Below are positions 44,070 to 54,341 of a stretch of DNA of 64,000 bases, in pieces. Position numbers and translations under genes: made by a program. Origin of the DNA: Rhodococcus sp. H36-A4 (GTDB lineage Bacteria; Actinomycetota; Actinomycetes; Mycobacteriales; Mycobacteriaceae). The notes below the pieces were generated by a model. The model saw only the letters and a list, made by a program, of their open reading frames with translations. It searched no databases and had not been told where the DNA came from. Position 1 is the first letter of the stretch. Each line of letters opens with the position of its first letter. The stretch covers positions 310,001 to 374,000 of the forward strand of contig NZ_JAPVLQ010000001.1 in NCBI RefSeq assembly GCF_027158005.1. Direction: 5' to 3'.

Positions 44070-44342
44070 ATGAGCCCCATAAAGCGTGGGAACACGCTCC
44101 CGATTTACAACCGGGTGGGAGTCCTGCGGGCAGAACGAAAGATGAGCCGCGCGCAACTTGCCGAACTCGTCGAAGTGAACCCCCAGACTGTGGGCGCCCT
44201 CGAACGTGGTGACCACTACCCGAGTCTCGATCTCGCATTGCGAATGTGCGACGTCTTCCACCTACCCGTGGAAGCAGTGTTCTCGCGAGAAGAGTTCGGA
44301 CCGCTCTCCGCAGAGTTGTATCGAAGGGAGAAAAACCCATGA
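44070..44342 (+). CDS. XRE-type helix-turn-helix regulator
   Basis: A 90-residue DNA-binding protein with one Cro/CI helix-turn-helix (about 14-70: LRAERKMSRAQLAELVEVNPQ). Small proteins of this type commonly regulate an adjacent membrane protein or transporter operon. Its stop overlaps the membrane protein start (ATGA), so both are made together, and an ABC exporter follows. It starts at ATG 44070, 38 bp after the ABC-F stop. Confidence 0.85.
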   Translation: MSPIKRGNTLPIYNRVGVLRAERKMSRAQLAELVEVNPQTVGALERGDHYPSLDLALRMCDVFHLPVEAVFSREEFGPLSAELYRREKNP

Positions 44343-44875
44343 CCACACCCGAAGCCGCGGACATTTTGACCCGCTACCAGGCCTTTCGAACCAGACGCTT
44401 CCTCGAGAACGACGCCAAAACGCGACACTGGCTTCCGACGTGGCGCACCCAGCGGCGTCGACGCATCCTCGGGGTTTCCGTCGTTGCCGTTCTCTTCACG
44501 CTCCTGGTGATCTCGATTCTGTCCCTGTTCTGGCAGTACGCTCCCATCGCCTGGCTGCCGGCCACGGCGGCGTTCCTCGTCCTGTGGACGATGCTGCAGA
44601 CAGTGTCCGGTCGGCACAGTGACGCGCCGGCGGGCGCACTCGACGAGTGGGAAGTCCAGCAGCGCAACGAAGCTCGCTCGATCGGGCTGACAGTGACCCA
44701 GGGCCTGGTGCTGGTGGCGGTCATGGCGTCGATCTTCCTCTCGACCTGGATCGAGAACGATCGTCTCGCCTACGCGGGAGCGCTCTGGACGCTGACCGCA
44801 TTGCTGGCCGGAATCTGCTCTCCCGCTTTGATTCTCGCCTGGATAACCCCCGACCCCGATCCAGAAGACCTCTGA
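44339..44875 (+). CDS. Four-helix membrane protein of unknown function
   Basis: A 178-residue protein with four predicted membrane helices (about 43-65, 69-89, 114-137 and 144-168) and a charged cytosolic N-terminus rich in Arg just before the first helix. It resembles the membrane partners found beside small XRE regulators and ABC-2 exporters. AAGGGAG lies upstream of the ATG. It has no catalytic motif that I recognise. Confidence 0.75.
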   Translation: MTTPEAADILTRYQAFRTRRFLENDAKTRHWLPTWRTQRRRRILGVSVVAVLFTLLVISILSLFWQYAPIAWLPATAAFLVLWTMLQTVSGRHSDAPAGALDEWEVQQRNEARSIGLTVTQGLVLVAVMASIFLSTWIENDRLAYAGALWTLTALLAGICSPALILAWITPDPDPEDL

Positions 44876-44887
44876 CCGAAAGGGATC

Positions 44888-45781
44888 ATGAGCACCCTCA
44901 CGATCGACTCCATCTCCAAACGATACGGCGACACGGTCGCCCTCGACGCACTGAGCTTCGACGTCCGCCCTGGCGAACTGTTCGGCTTCGTGGGCAGCAA
45001 CGGTGCAGGTAAAACCACCACCATGCGCATTGCGCTCGGCGTGCTGTCCGCCGACTCCGGACAGGTCCTGCTCGGCGGAAAGCCCGTGGACCTCGAAGTG
45101 CGCCGCACCATCGGCTACATGCCCGAGGAACGCGGGCTCTATCCCAAGATGAAGGTCGGCCCGCAGCTGGCGTATCTGGCCGAGCTGCATGGTCTCTCGT
45201 CTTCCGTTGCCAAGGACGCAGTACAACGCTGGACCGAGCGACTCGGAATATCCTCACGACTCGGCGATACCGTCGACGCACTGAGTCTGGGCAATCAACA
45301 ACGCGTGCAGCTCGCCGCGGCCCTCGTACACGATCCCGCTGTTCTCGTTCTCGACGAACCATTCTCCGGATTGGATCCAGTAGCTGTCGATGTCATGAGC
45401 GAGGTACTACGCGAGAAAGCCGCCGCAGGAGTCCCCGTCATCTTCTCGAGCCATCAACTCGACTTGGTACAGCGATTGTGCGATCGGGTCGGCATCATCG
45501 CCGCCGGGTCGATGCGGGCAGTCGGAACCGTCGACGAGCTCCGCGGATCCGGCGACGCTCAGTTGCAGGTGCATGCGCCTGGCGCCACCGAAGGATGGGC
45601 CGACAGCATTGCCGGAGTCACCACCCTGAGTCATCGCGACGGACACTTCGTGCTCAGCCTGAAACAAGGCGCCTCCGATCAGGACGTTCTACATGCCGCA
45701 CTGGCCACCGGCCCGGTACACGAATTCTCCGTCCACAAACCATCGCTCAGTGATCTGTTCCGAGAGGCGGTAGTGGCATGA
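44888..45781 (+). CDS. ABC transporter ATP-binding protein
   Basis: A 297-residue ATPase. Walker A GSNGAGKTT (36-44), signature LSLGNQQRVQLA, Walker B VLVLDEPFSGLDP, and the H-loop SSHQ. The C-terminal 80 residues form the extra domain common in NatA/drug-exporter ATPases. It pairs with the permease that overlaps its stop (ATGA). Probably exports a small molecule, ion or lipid; the substrate is not readable. Confidence 0.9.
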   Translation: MSTLTIDSISKRYGDTVALDALSFDVRPGELFGFVGSNGAGKTTTMRIALGVLSADSGQVLLGGKPVDLEVRRTIGYMPEERGLYPKMKVGPQLAYLAELHGLSSSVAKDAVQRWTERLGISSRLGDTVDALSLGNQQRVQLAAALVHDPAVLVLDEPFSGLDPVAVDVMSEVLREKAAAGVPVIFSSHQLDLVQRLCDRVGIIAAGSMRAVGTVDELRGSGDAQLQVHAPGATEGWADSIAGVTTLSHRDGHFVLSLKQGASDQDVLHAALATGPVHEFSVHKPSLSDLFREAVVA

Positions 45782-46971
45782 GCGAAAAACTGACATCGAC
45801 CCGAGCTGTACGTTTGATCGCCAAGCGCGAGTTCGCGGTACAGGTGATGAAGAAGAGCTTCGTCATCAGCAACATCATCATCCTCGCCGCCATCGTCGGC
45901 GGCATCATCGCATTCTCCATCTTCTCCGGCGGTGACGACGACCGGGACGTCATCGGCGTCGTCGGCGATCAGTCGATAGCGGCGGTACTGCAGGCCACCG
46001 GGGATGCCGTCGGCAATCCAGTCGAGGTCCGCGAACTCTCCGATGCCGCTGCCGCGCGGAGCGGTGTCGAATCGGGTGACGTTGCCGTGGCACTCGTGCC
46101 CGAGAATGCAGGGGCCTACACCGCGATCACCGATTCCGAACTGACTGGAACACTACGGGCCATCATCGAAAGCAGCGTCCAGAGCCAGGCGACCGACATC
46201 GCGCTCGAAGCGCAGGGTGCCGATCGCGCCGCATTGAACGCCGCCACCACGTCAGCGACCGTCACCGTCGACGCCATCGATCCGCCCGATCCCGAAGCGG
46301 GACAGCGCACTGCGCTGGCACTGTCCGCAGTGTTCATCCTCTACGCGCAGATCATCGGCTTCGGTATGTACGTCGCGATGGGCGTCGTCGAGGAGAAGTC
46401 CTCGCGTGTCGTCGAATTGCTGCTATCGACCGTGCGGCCACTACAGCTGCTGTGGGGCAAGATAATCGGCATCGGCGCCGTCGGAATCCTTCAACTCGCC
46501 CTGTACGGAATCGCGGGAGTCGGCACCGGCCTCGCCACCGGAGTTCTGACCGTCACCGGTGCCGCGATCAGCGTGTTCGCCGGTACCCTCGGCTGGTTCA
46601 TCCTCGGCTTCGCCTTCTTCGCAGTGCTCTATGCGGCGGGCGGGTCCATGGTCTCGCGGCAGGAGGACGTCAACTCCACGACCATGCCACTACTACTGCT
46701 GATCATGGCAATGTTCTTCTCCGCCTTCTATTCCGTCGGCGATCCGGAGAGCACCCTGAGCAGTGTGCTGAGTTGGATCCCACCGTTCTCCGCAGTCATG
46801 ATGCCGCTACGCATCGCCGCCGGAGTCGCGCCGGTCTACCAAATTGTCGGAACCGCGCTGATCATGCTCGCGACCACCGCGGCCCTCGCCGTCGTCGCCG
46901 CGAAGATCTACCAACGGTCCATCCTGCGCATCGGCAAGACCGTCACGTGGAAAGAAGCGTTCGCTCGCTAA
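45778..46971 (+). CDS. ABC-2 type permease (NatB-like)
   Basis: A 397-residue permease. One membrane helix near 30-50 is followed by a large extracytoplasmic segment (about 55-175), then a cluster of about five helices (from LALSAVFILYAQIIGFGMYVAMG on). The phrase EEKSSRVVELLLSTVRP is the ABC-2/NatB signature. Together with the upstream ATPase it forms a complete exporter. The four-gene run XRE, membrane protein, ATPase and permease is probably one operon. Confidence 0.88.
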   Translation: MSEKLTSTRAVRLIAKREFAVQVMKKSFVISNIIILAAIVGGIIAFSIFSGGDDDRDVIGVVGDQSIAAVLQATGDAVGNPVEVRELSDAAAARSGVESGDVAVALVPENAGAYTAITDSELTGTLRAIIESSVQSQATDIALEAQGADRAALNAATTSATVTVDAIDPPDPEAGQRTALALSAVFILYAQIIGFGMYVAMGVVEEKSSRVVELLLSTVRPLQLLWGKIIGIGAVGILQLALYGIAGVGTGLATGVLTVTGAAISVFAGTLGWFILGFAFFAVLYAAGGSMVSRQEDVNSTTMPLLLLIMAMFFSAFYSVGDPESTLSSVLSWIPPFSAVMMPLRIAAGVAPVYQIVGTALIMLATTAALAVVAAKIYQRSILRIGKTVTWKEAFAR

Positions 46972-46981
46972 GCTTCCCACC

Positions 46982-48487
46982 ATGAGCACACGAACGTCCG
47001 CCGCCGAGATACTCGATGCAGTTCTCGACGGCGGATCGTTCGTCTCCTGGGACACCACTCCCCTCGACGTCTCCCCCGGCCCCGCCTACGCAGCAGATCT
47101 CGAGGCAGCCCGGGACAAGACTGGCGTCGACGAATCGGTCCTGACCGGCTCCGGCACGGTCGACGGCCGTCGGGTAGCCGTGATCGCGTGCGAGTTCGGC
47201 TTTTTGGCGGGGTCGATCGGTGTGGCCGCTGCCGAACGGATCGTCGTTGCAATCGAACGTGCCACGGCCGAAAAGCTGCCGCTGATCGCGTCACCGACGT
47301 CCGGTGGAACTCGGATGCAGGAGGGCACTCTCGCCTTCGTGCAGATGGTCAAGATCGCAGCCGCCGTCACGCTGCACAAGCAGGCTGGATTGCCATATCT
47401 GGTCTATCTGCGAAACCCGACGACCGGCGGAGTATTCGCTTCGTGGGGTTCGTTGGCGCACGTGACGGTCGCCGAACCCGGTGCGCTCATCGGATTTCTC
47501 GGACCACGCGTGTACCAGGCGCTCTACGACAAGCCCTTCCCCGAGGGCGTCCAGACGGCCGAGAACCTGTATCGACGCGGCGTCATCGACGGCGTGGTGC
47601 CGGTGGCGAATCTGCGCCATCTGCTCGTGCGGATCCTGCGCGTCGTCGCAGGTGATGCCGCACGGGCCGTCACACTCGAACCTGCGCCGCTGGTCGCAGA
47701 CATAGAAGAGCGCACGGCGTGGCAGTCGGTGATCTCCTCCCGTCGACCCGACCGCCCCGGGGTTCGCGAACTACTGGAACATGCAGCCACCGAACAGGTT
47801 CCACTGAGCGGTACCGGCCAAGGCGAATCCGACACCACAATTCTTTTGTCGCTCTGCCGATTTCGAGGAATCGCGTGTGTCCTCTTCGGCAACGATCGCA
47901 GCAGCCACAGTGTCACCGCTACGATGGGCCCGGGTGCGCTCCGCGAAGCTAGACGCGGCATGCGGCTCGCCGAAGAACTGTCGATTCCGCTGGTTCTGGT
48001 GATCGACACGTTCGGCGCAGCGCTGTCGAAGGAGGCGGAAGAAGGTGGCCTTGCGCCCGAGATCGCCCGCTGCATATCCGATCTCGTCACCCTCGACACG
48101 CCCACGGTGTCGGTGCTTCTGGGGCAAGGCACCGGTGGTGGCGCCCTGGCGTTGCTACCGGCGGACCGCACATTGTGCGCGGAGAACGCCTGGCTCGCAC
48201 CACTGCCGCCGGAAGGTGCAAGTGCCATCGTGCACCGCGACACCAGCCATGCCGCCGACATGGCCGAGTCGCAGGGCATCCGATCCGTCGATCTCCTTCG
48301 TGAGGGAATCGTGGACGCCATCATCCCTGAAAGCCCCGATGCGGCCACGGAACCGATCGACTTCTCGCTTCGCGTCGCCGGGGCCATCGCGCGCGAACTA
48401 CAAGACCTGAGTCAGCAGATTCCGGGCACGCGGTTGACCACCCGCCTGAGCCGCTATCGGACTTTGGGACTTCGGGACCAGCGCTAG
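46982..48487 (+). CDS. accD3: Acyl-CoA carboxylase carboxyltransferase, AccD3-like
   Basis: A 501-residue fused-type carboxyltransferase: an N-terminal beta-like half (SGGTRMQEGTLAFVQM, GGVFASWGSLAH, GPRVYQALY) and a C-terminal alpha-like half (LGQGTGGGALALL, SAIVHRDTSHAADMAESQGI). This matches mycobacterial AccD3 (Rv0904c, about 495 residues), whose acyl-CoA substrate is not established. The prrA-prrB pair lies 7 kb away here and next to accD3 in mycobacteria. It needs a biotinylated AccA partner coded elsewhere. Start is ATG 46982, 10 bp after the permease. Confidence 0.88.
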   Translation: MSTRTSAAEILDAVLDGGSFVSWDTTPLDVSPGPAYAADLEAARDKTGVDESVLTGSGTVDGRRVAVIACEFGFLAGSIGVAAAERIVVAIERATAEKLPLIASPTSGGTRMQEGTLAFVQMVKIAAAVTLHKQAGLPYLVYLRNPTTGGVFASWGSLAHVTVAEPGALIGFLGPRVYQALYDKPFPEGVQTAENLYRRGVIDGVVPVANLRHLLVRILRVVAGDAARAVTLEPAPLVADIEERTAWQSVISSRRPDRPGVRELLEHAATEQVPLSGTGQGESDTTILLSLCRFRGIACVLFGNDRSSHSVTATMGPGALREARRGMRLAEELSIPLVLVIDTFGAALSKEAEEGGLAPEIARCISDLVTLDTPTVSVLLGQGTGGGALALLPADRTLCAENAWLAPLPPEGASAIVHRDTSHAADMAESQGIRSVDLLREGIVDAIIPESPDAATEPIDFSLRVAGAIARELQDLSQQIPGTRLTTRLSRYRTLGLRDQR

Positions 48488-48828
48488 AACGTCACCTGCC
48501 CGAACGTCGGACGGTAGTTCGATCTTGGTGTCGCCGACGGCGAAGAACTCACGCCCTGCCACCGAATGCCTGCCGGCGATCTCGGCGTCGGCCACGTCGT
48601 CGATCGTGCCGTCGATCCGTACGATGCCTGCGATGACCGAGCGGACCTCGTCACCAGGACACCGTGGAACACCGCAGGCGTACCCATGCAGTCGGCGACA
48701 TCCTCGGCGGCCATCCCGTCGAACGTCAAGCGACCGCGGTGGTAACGCGTCGTCACCGGCCACGTGGTCGGGTCGAATCGGGGACGTGCTGCACCGGAAA
48801 GCGAAGGAAGAAGTTCGAAGAGGGTCAC
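48398..48828 (-). pseudogene. Frameshifted hypothetical gene
   Basis: From GTG 48828 one frame gives a protein-like start (TLFELLPSLSGAARPRF ... MGTPAVFHGVLV). After about 48652 that frame turns into Ser/Arg-rich shadow text, while the -1 frame becomes protein-like (DEVRSVIAGIVRIDGTIDD ... FAVGDTKIELPSDVRAGDVL). Adding one C on the plus strand near 48651 (GTGGAC instead of GTGAC on the coding strand) joins both into one ORF of about 143 codons. The joined frame would end inside the antisense 3' end of accD3. Function not recognised. Confidence 0.6.
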
Positions 48829-48943
48829 GTCCTTCAGTCTTTCCGCACCCGACCGCCCGCTCGAGATACTTGACGGAAATCTAACGTCGGCGGCACCGAC
48901 TATGACGCCGCCCTGACGGTCGGGGTCGAAGTAGCACTGCTGT

Positions 48944-49001
48944 GTGCACACTATCGGCCCGATTCGACGGGATTCGGACGATCCGCGCCGAGAGTGTGCA
49001 C
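48944..49001. repeat. Palindromic element, left copy
   Basis: The 54-base core 48946-48999 has arms GCACACTATCGGC and GCCGAGAGTGTGC (one mismatch), extended by two more pairs outside. About 89 percent identical (6 differences) to the copy at 49970-50023. The two copies bracket the DUF559 gene in the same orientation. Its right end is adjacent to the DUF559 stop codon. Confidence 0.85.
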
Positions 49002-49853
49002 TCAGGCCGGCGGTGGAGAGTTGACCGACTTTCGTCTCCTCCGCACAACCGTCATGATCTCCTCGACCACACCGTCGAGATCCGACATCACCGTCGCCGC
49101 CGAATATCGCAGCACCAGCCACCCGTCCAGTACCAATGTGTTCTGCCGTCGACGATCGCTGGTGAATGTCGCCGGATCGATGTGAAACGCGCGCCCGTCG
49201 ATCTCGACGATGACTCGAGCGCGGAAGTCCACTAGGTCACCGTAGAACCGGCCGACTCTCGCATTGATCTCCATACGAAAGTTGCGCGCGGTCAATGCCC
49301 TGGCCACGCGTCGCTCAGGTTCCGAACGGGTACCCGGGCAGCACCGCCGAAGCTGTTCTCGCAGCGCAGTCGTACCGTTCATACCACCTGTGGTCGCGCA
49401 GAATTCGGCGACTCTGTGCCAGGGAATGTGCATGTCGATCGCAGCGTCGAAGAACTGTTCCAACTGGGGCTTCGGCAGCGTCACCGACACGTCCAGGAAG
49501 GTCTGCTCGATCGTGACGACCGGCAACCCCCGATATGCCGTGACCGTCGGGAGTGTGCGTCGATAGAGCCGAATCCAGTCGGGGCAGCGAACCTGGCCCG
49601 ACGGGTCCACGGTCGCCTCGACATGCGCAGGCTCGTACTCGATGAGCCCCCACAGCCACGCCGCGGACAAATGGCTGATCACCGCACCTGGTTTCCACAG
49701 CGTCACGGCTGTGCACAGGCCCGGATAGTCAGGCTTCTCGTCGCCGTAGACCTGCGGTAGAACTCTGATCAACTTCCCCGAGCGCACGCGAGAGGCGATA
49801 TTCCCGCGGCTCACCCCCGCCGCGATCAGTTGTGCTGATGTACGAACCCCCAT
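49002..49853 (-). CDS. DUF559 / Vsr-like nuclease-fold protein with AbiEi-type N-terminus
   Basis: A protein of 283 residues from ATG 49853 (307 if ATG 49925 is used). The N-terminus (TSAQLIAAGVSRGNIASRVRSGKLIRV) is the winged helix seen in AbiEi-type antitoxins. The C-terminal 110 residues are DUF559, a PD-(D/E)xK endonuclease fold like Vsr: FYGDLVDFRARVIVEIDGRAFH, with the catalytic-type D and ExD. Such proteins are common and scattered in actinobacteria, with no proven role. Here it is flanked on both sides by copies of a 54-base palindrome, suggesting past mobility or a functional link. Confidence 0.8.
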   Translation of the reverse strand: MGVRTSAQLIAAGVSRGNIASRVRSGKLIRVLPQVYGDEKPDYPGLCTAVTLWKPGAVISHLSAAWLWGLIEYEPAHVEATVDPSGQVRCPDWIRLYRRTLPTVTAYRGLPVVTIEQTFLDVSVTLPKPQLEQFFDAAIDMHIPWHRVAEFCATTGGMNGTTALREQLRRCCPGTRSEPERRVARALTARNFRMEINARVGRFYGDLVDFRARVIVEIDGRAFHIDPATFTSDRRRQNTLVLDGWLVLRYSAATVMSDLDGVVEEIMTVVRRRRKSVNSPPPA

Positions 49854-49934
49854 GGCGTACACCGTTGCCGACGGGACCGCTTCGCGGTAGAGGCGATCTC
49901 GAATCTGTGGACAACTCCTGTCCATCCACAGTTT

Positions 49935-49972
49935 CGGGTGCCTCAGCGCATATTTCCGGGTGCCTCAGCGCA
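49935..49972. repeat. Two 16-bp direct repeats beside right palindrome
   Basis: CGGGTGCCTCAGCGCA occurs at 49935-49950 and 49957-49972 with a 22-base period. The second copy runs into the palindromic element. It lies upstream of the DUF559 gene. Confidence 0.75.
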
Positions 49973-50023
49973 CACTATCGGCCCAATCCGACGGTATTCC
50001 GGCGATCCGCGCCGATAGTGTGC
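49970..50023. repeat. Palindromic element, right copy
   Basis: Arms GCACACTATCGGC (49970-49982) and GCCGATAGTGTGC (50011-50023) are perfect 13-bp complements around a 28-base centre. Same length and orientation as the left copy at 48946-48999. It lies between the DUF559 gene and the divergent propionyl-CoA-synthetase-like gene. Confidence 0.85.
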
Positions 50024-50084
50024 AATTCTCGGCGACCACCGGAGAAGTACCCACATGCAACCGACGCCCAACTATGGTTGCCCC

Positions 50085-51941
<1,857 letters not shown>

Positions 51942-51991
51942 CGGCGAGGTTCGCGCGCCCAGATCCGCTCGGCCACAGTAGCGTCCTCGTC

Positions 51992-52894
51992 ATGAGCAAG
52001 CTCGGTACCTCACCGAAAGCAGACTGGCTCGCCGTCGCTGCCGTGGTCACCACGGTGGTGGCATGGGCGTCGGCGTTCGTGGCGATCCGCGGTGTCGGGA
52101 CCTCGTTCGGCGCCGGGCCACTCGCACTGGGCCGGTTGTTGATCGGGAGCACGGTGTTGGGGTCGATTCTGCTGCTTCAGGGCAAGTGGGTCCGGCCGAA
52201 CCGAACTCAGTGGCTACAGATTCTCAGCATCGGGGTGTTCTGGTTCGCGATCTACAACGTCGCACTCAACGCGGCCGAGCAGCGCGTCGATGCCGGGACC
52301 ACGTCGATGCTCATTCAGATCGGCCCGATTCTGGTTGCACTGTTCGCGGGCCTGCTCCTCGGCGAGGGCTTTCCTCGATGGCTCGTCATCGGTGCGGCCA
52401 TTGCGTTCGCGGGTGCCGTCATGGTCGGGGTCACTACCGCTCTCACCACTAGTGATACGACGAAGACCGACGCCGGGTTCTTCGGCATCGCATTGTGTCT
52501 GGTGTCAGCAGTGACGTATGCGATCGGTGTACTGAGCCAGAAGCCGGTACTGCGTTCCGTACCTGGCCTGCAGGTGACGTGGATGGCGTGCGCGATCGGA
52601 ACTCTGTGCACACTCCCCTTCGCGCCGGCTCTGATCGGCGACCTCGCCGATGCGTCGGGAGCCGCTGTCGGTGGTCTGCTCTATCTCGGGTTGATACCGA
52701 CCGCATTGGCCTTCAGCACCTGGGCGTACGCGCTGACACGCATGGATGCCGGCCGCCTCGGCGTCACCACCTACGCGGTACCACCGATCACCATCACGTT
52801 GGCGTGGCTTCTACTCGGGGAGATTCCGCACTACCTCGCAGTGGTAGGTGGGGCAATCTGCCTCGTCGGGGTCGGCGTCTCGCGTCGACGCTAG
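51992..52894 (+). CDS. EamA/DMT-family transporter
   Basis: A 300-residue membrane protein with about ten helices arranged as two EamA repeats (first about 12-145, second about 160-298). Phrases such as WASAFVAIRGV and ALAFSTWAYALTRMDAGRLGV are typical of drug/metabolite transporters of the RhaT/YdcZ type. It probably exports an amino acid or small metabolite; substrate unknown. It converges with the photolyase gene 13 bp away. Confidence 0.87.
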   Translation: MSKLGTSPKADWLAVAAVVTTVVAWASAFVAIRGVGTSFGAGPLALGRLLIGSTVLGSILLLQGKWVRPNRTQWLQILSIGVFWFAIYNVALNAAEQRVDAGTTSMLIQIGPILVALFAGLLLGEGFPRWLVIGAAIAFAGAVMVGVTTALTTSDTTKTDAGFFGIALCLVSAVTYAIGVLSQKPVLRSVPGLQVTWMACAIGTLCTLPFAPALIGDLADASGAAVGGLLYLGLIPTALAFSTWAYALTRMDAGRLGVTTYAVPPITITLAWLLLGEIPHYLAVVGGAICLVGVGVSRRR

Positions 52895-52907
52895 AGCACC
52901 TCGAATG

Positions 52908-54254
52908 CTAGAGCGCCTTGAACCGCGCGATAGCTACCTCACGTTCATGCTTGTGATCGACGATCGGGTCCGGGTAACCCTGTGGGCGACCGAACTTCAA
53001 GGTGTGCACTGCTTTTCCTTCCTCCCCGCGCAGTTCGGGCACCCAACGCCGCACGTAATCACCGGTCGGATCGAACTTCTCGCCTTGAGTGATCGGATTG
53101 AACACCCGAAAGTACGGCGAGGCATCGGTGCCCGATCCTGCGGTCCACTGCCACCCGTGCTGGTTGCTGGCAAGATCGCCGTCGACCAGGGTGTTCATGA
53201 AGTAGCGTGCGCCTCGCCACCACGGAAGATGAAGGTCCTTGACGAGGAACGACGCGACGATCATCCGTACCCGATTGTGCATCCACTTCTCCGAATTCAA
53301 CTGCCTCATACCGGCATCGACGATTGGAAATCCGGTACGCCCCTCACACCACGCTGCGAACAACTCGTCCGCATGTTTTCCGGAGTCGAGCTCGATCTTG
53401 TCGAACTTCTTCACATAGTTCTCACGCGCACTGTCAGGTCGCTGGAACAGTATGTCCGCGTAAAAATCTCGCCAGGCGATCTGCCGTCGATACGCGGCCG
53501 AGCCCTCACTGCGTAGCGCACCCAGATCTTTCAGCATGGTCCGCGGGTGGATGTTGCCGTACTTCAGGTAGACCGACATTCGGCTCGTTGCATCGAGGTC
53601 GGGACGATTGCGCTCGTCGTCGTATCCCTTCACTCGCTCGAGGAACTCACTCCACTGGGTCGACGCGGCCTTCTCACCGGCAGCGAAGTCCGAGCCGTCC
53701 TCCTCGGTGGGAATCTGCACCCGCCGCGGACCGGACACGTCGGCGGGGTCGATCCAGTCGAGCGTCGATGCCGAGGTATCGGCAGGTCCCCGCCAGCCGT
53801 GATCCAGCCATTGCCGAAAATAGGGAGTGAAGACCTTGTACGGCTCACCGTCGCTCTTGACGACCCGCCCTGGTGCCACGGCATACGGCGATCCCGTCGT
53901 CACCAATAACACTTGCTTACCGACGCGTTCGTCCCGCTCACGTCCGTAGGGACCGTAGTCGGCACTGACATGGACGCACTCGGCGTCGATCGCCCGGGCG
54001 ACCTTAGGCACCACGGTCTCGGGATCGCCGTTGACGACGAGCAGTCGACCGCCCATCTGCTCGTCGAGAGCTGCCAGGCTGCGGAACAGAAAGTCGCGAC
54101 GCGGCCCGCCGGAGGCTTTCAGCAATCGATCGTCCAGGACGAAGAGCCCGAGAACCGGATCGCCCGAGTCCGCTGCGGCCGTGATGGTCGGCAGGTCGCC
54201 CAGTCGAAGATCACGGCGGAACCACACGAGTGTCATAAGTTCAGTCTTACCCAT
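52908..54254 (-). CDS. phr: Deoxyribodipyrimidine photolyase
   Basis: A 448-residue CPD photolyase that repairs UV dimers with light. The N-terminal alpha/beta domain starts TLVWFRRDLRLGD. The C-terminal FAD domain carries RRQIAWRDFYADIL, GRTGFPIVDAGMRQL, and the WQWTAGSGTDASPYFRVFNP signature of class I photolyases. ATG 54254 is chosen for its GGAG site at 5 bases; ATG 54236 would give a more typical N-terminus. It diverges from the GGDEF gene. Confidence 0.92.
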   Translation of the reverse strand: MGKTELMTLVWFRRDLRLGDLPTITAAADSGDPVLGLFVLDDRLLKASGGPRRDFLFRSLAALDEQMGGRLLVVNGDPETVVPKVARAIDAECVHVSADYGPYGRERDERVGKQVLLVTTGSPYAVAPGRVVKSDGEPYKVFTPYFRQWLDHGWRGPADTSASTLDWIDPADVSGPRRVQIPTEEDGSDFAAGEKAASTQWSEFLERVKGYDDERNRPDLDATSRMSVYLKYGNIHPRTMLKDLGALRSEGSAAYRRQIAWRDFYADILFQRPDSARENYVKKFDKIELDSGKHADELFAAWCEGRTGFPIVDAGMRQLNSEKWMHNRVRMIVASFLVKDLHLPWWRGARYFMNTLVDGDLASNQHGWQWTAGSGTDASPYFRVFNPITQGEKFDPTGDYVRRWVPELRGEEGKAVHTLKFGRPQGYPDPIVDHKHEREVAIARFKAL

Positions 54255-54341
54255 CCCCACTCCGCACAATCCTGGATAGTGGAAGTATCTTCGAGCAACC
54301 GACCACCCGGTTCGTTGGGTGAGAATGGACTGTCGATCTTC

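Noticed and set aside
48484-49122. A 212-codon minus-strand frame at the end of accD3
   Set aside because: Only the segment from about 48828 to 48652 is protein-like. The rest is shadow, consistent with the frameshift described.
48944-50023. Insertion sequence around the DUF559 gene
   Set aside because: The two elements are in direct orientation, not terminal inverted repeats of a transposase gene; no transposase motif or target duplication was seen. Reported as a finding instead.
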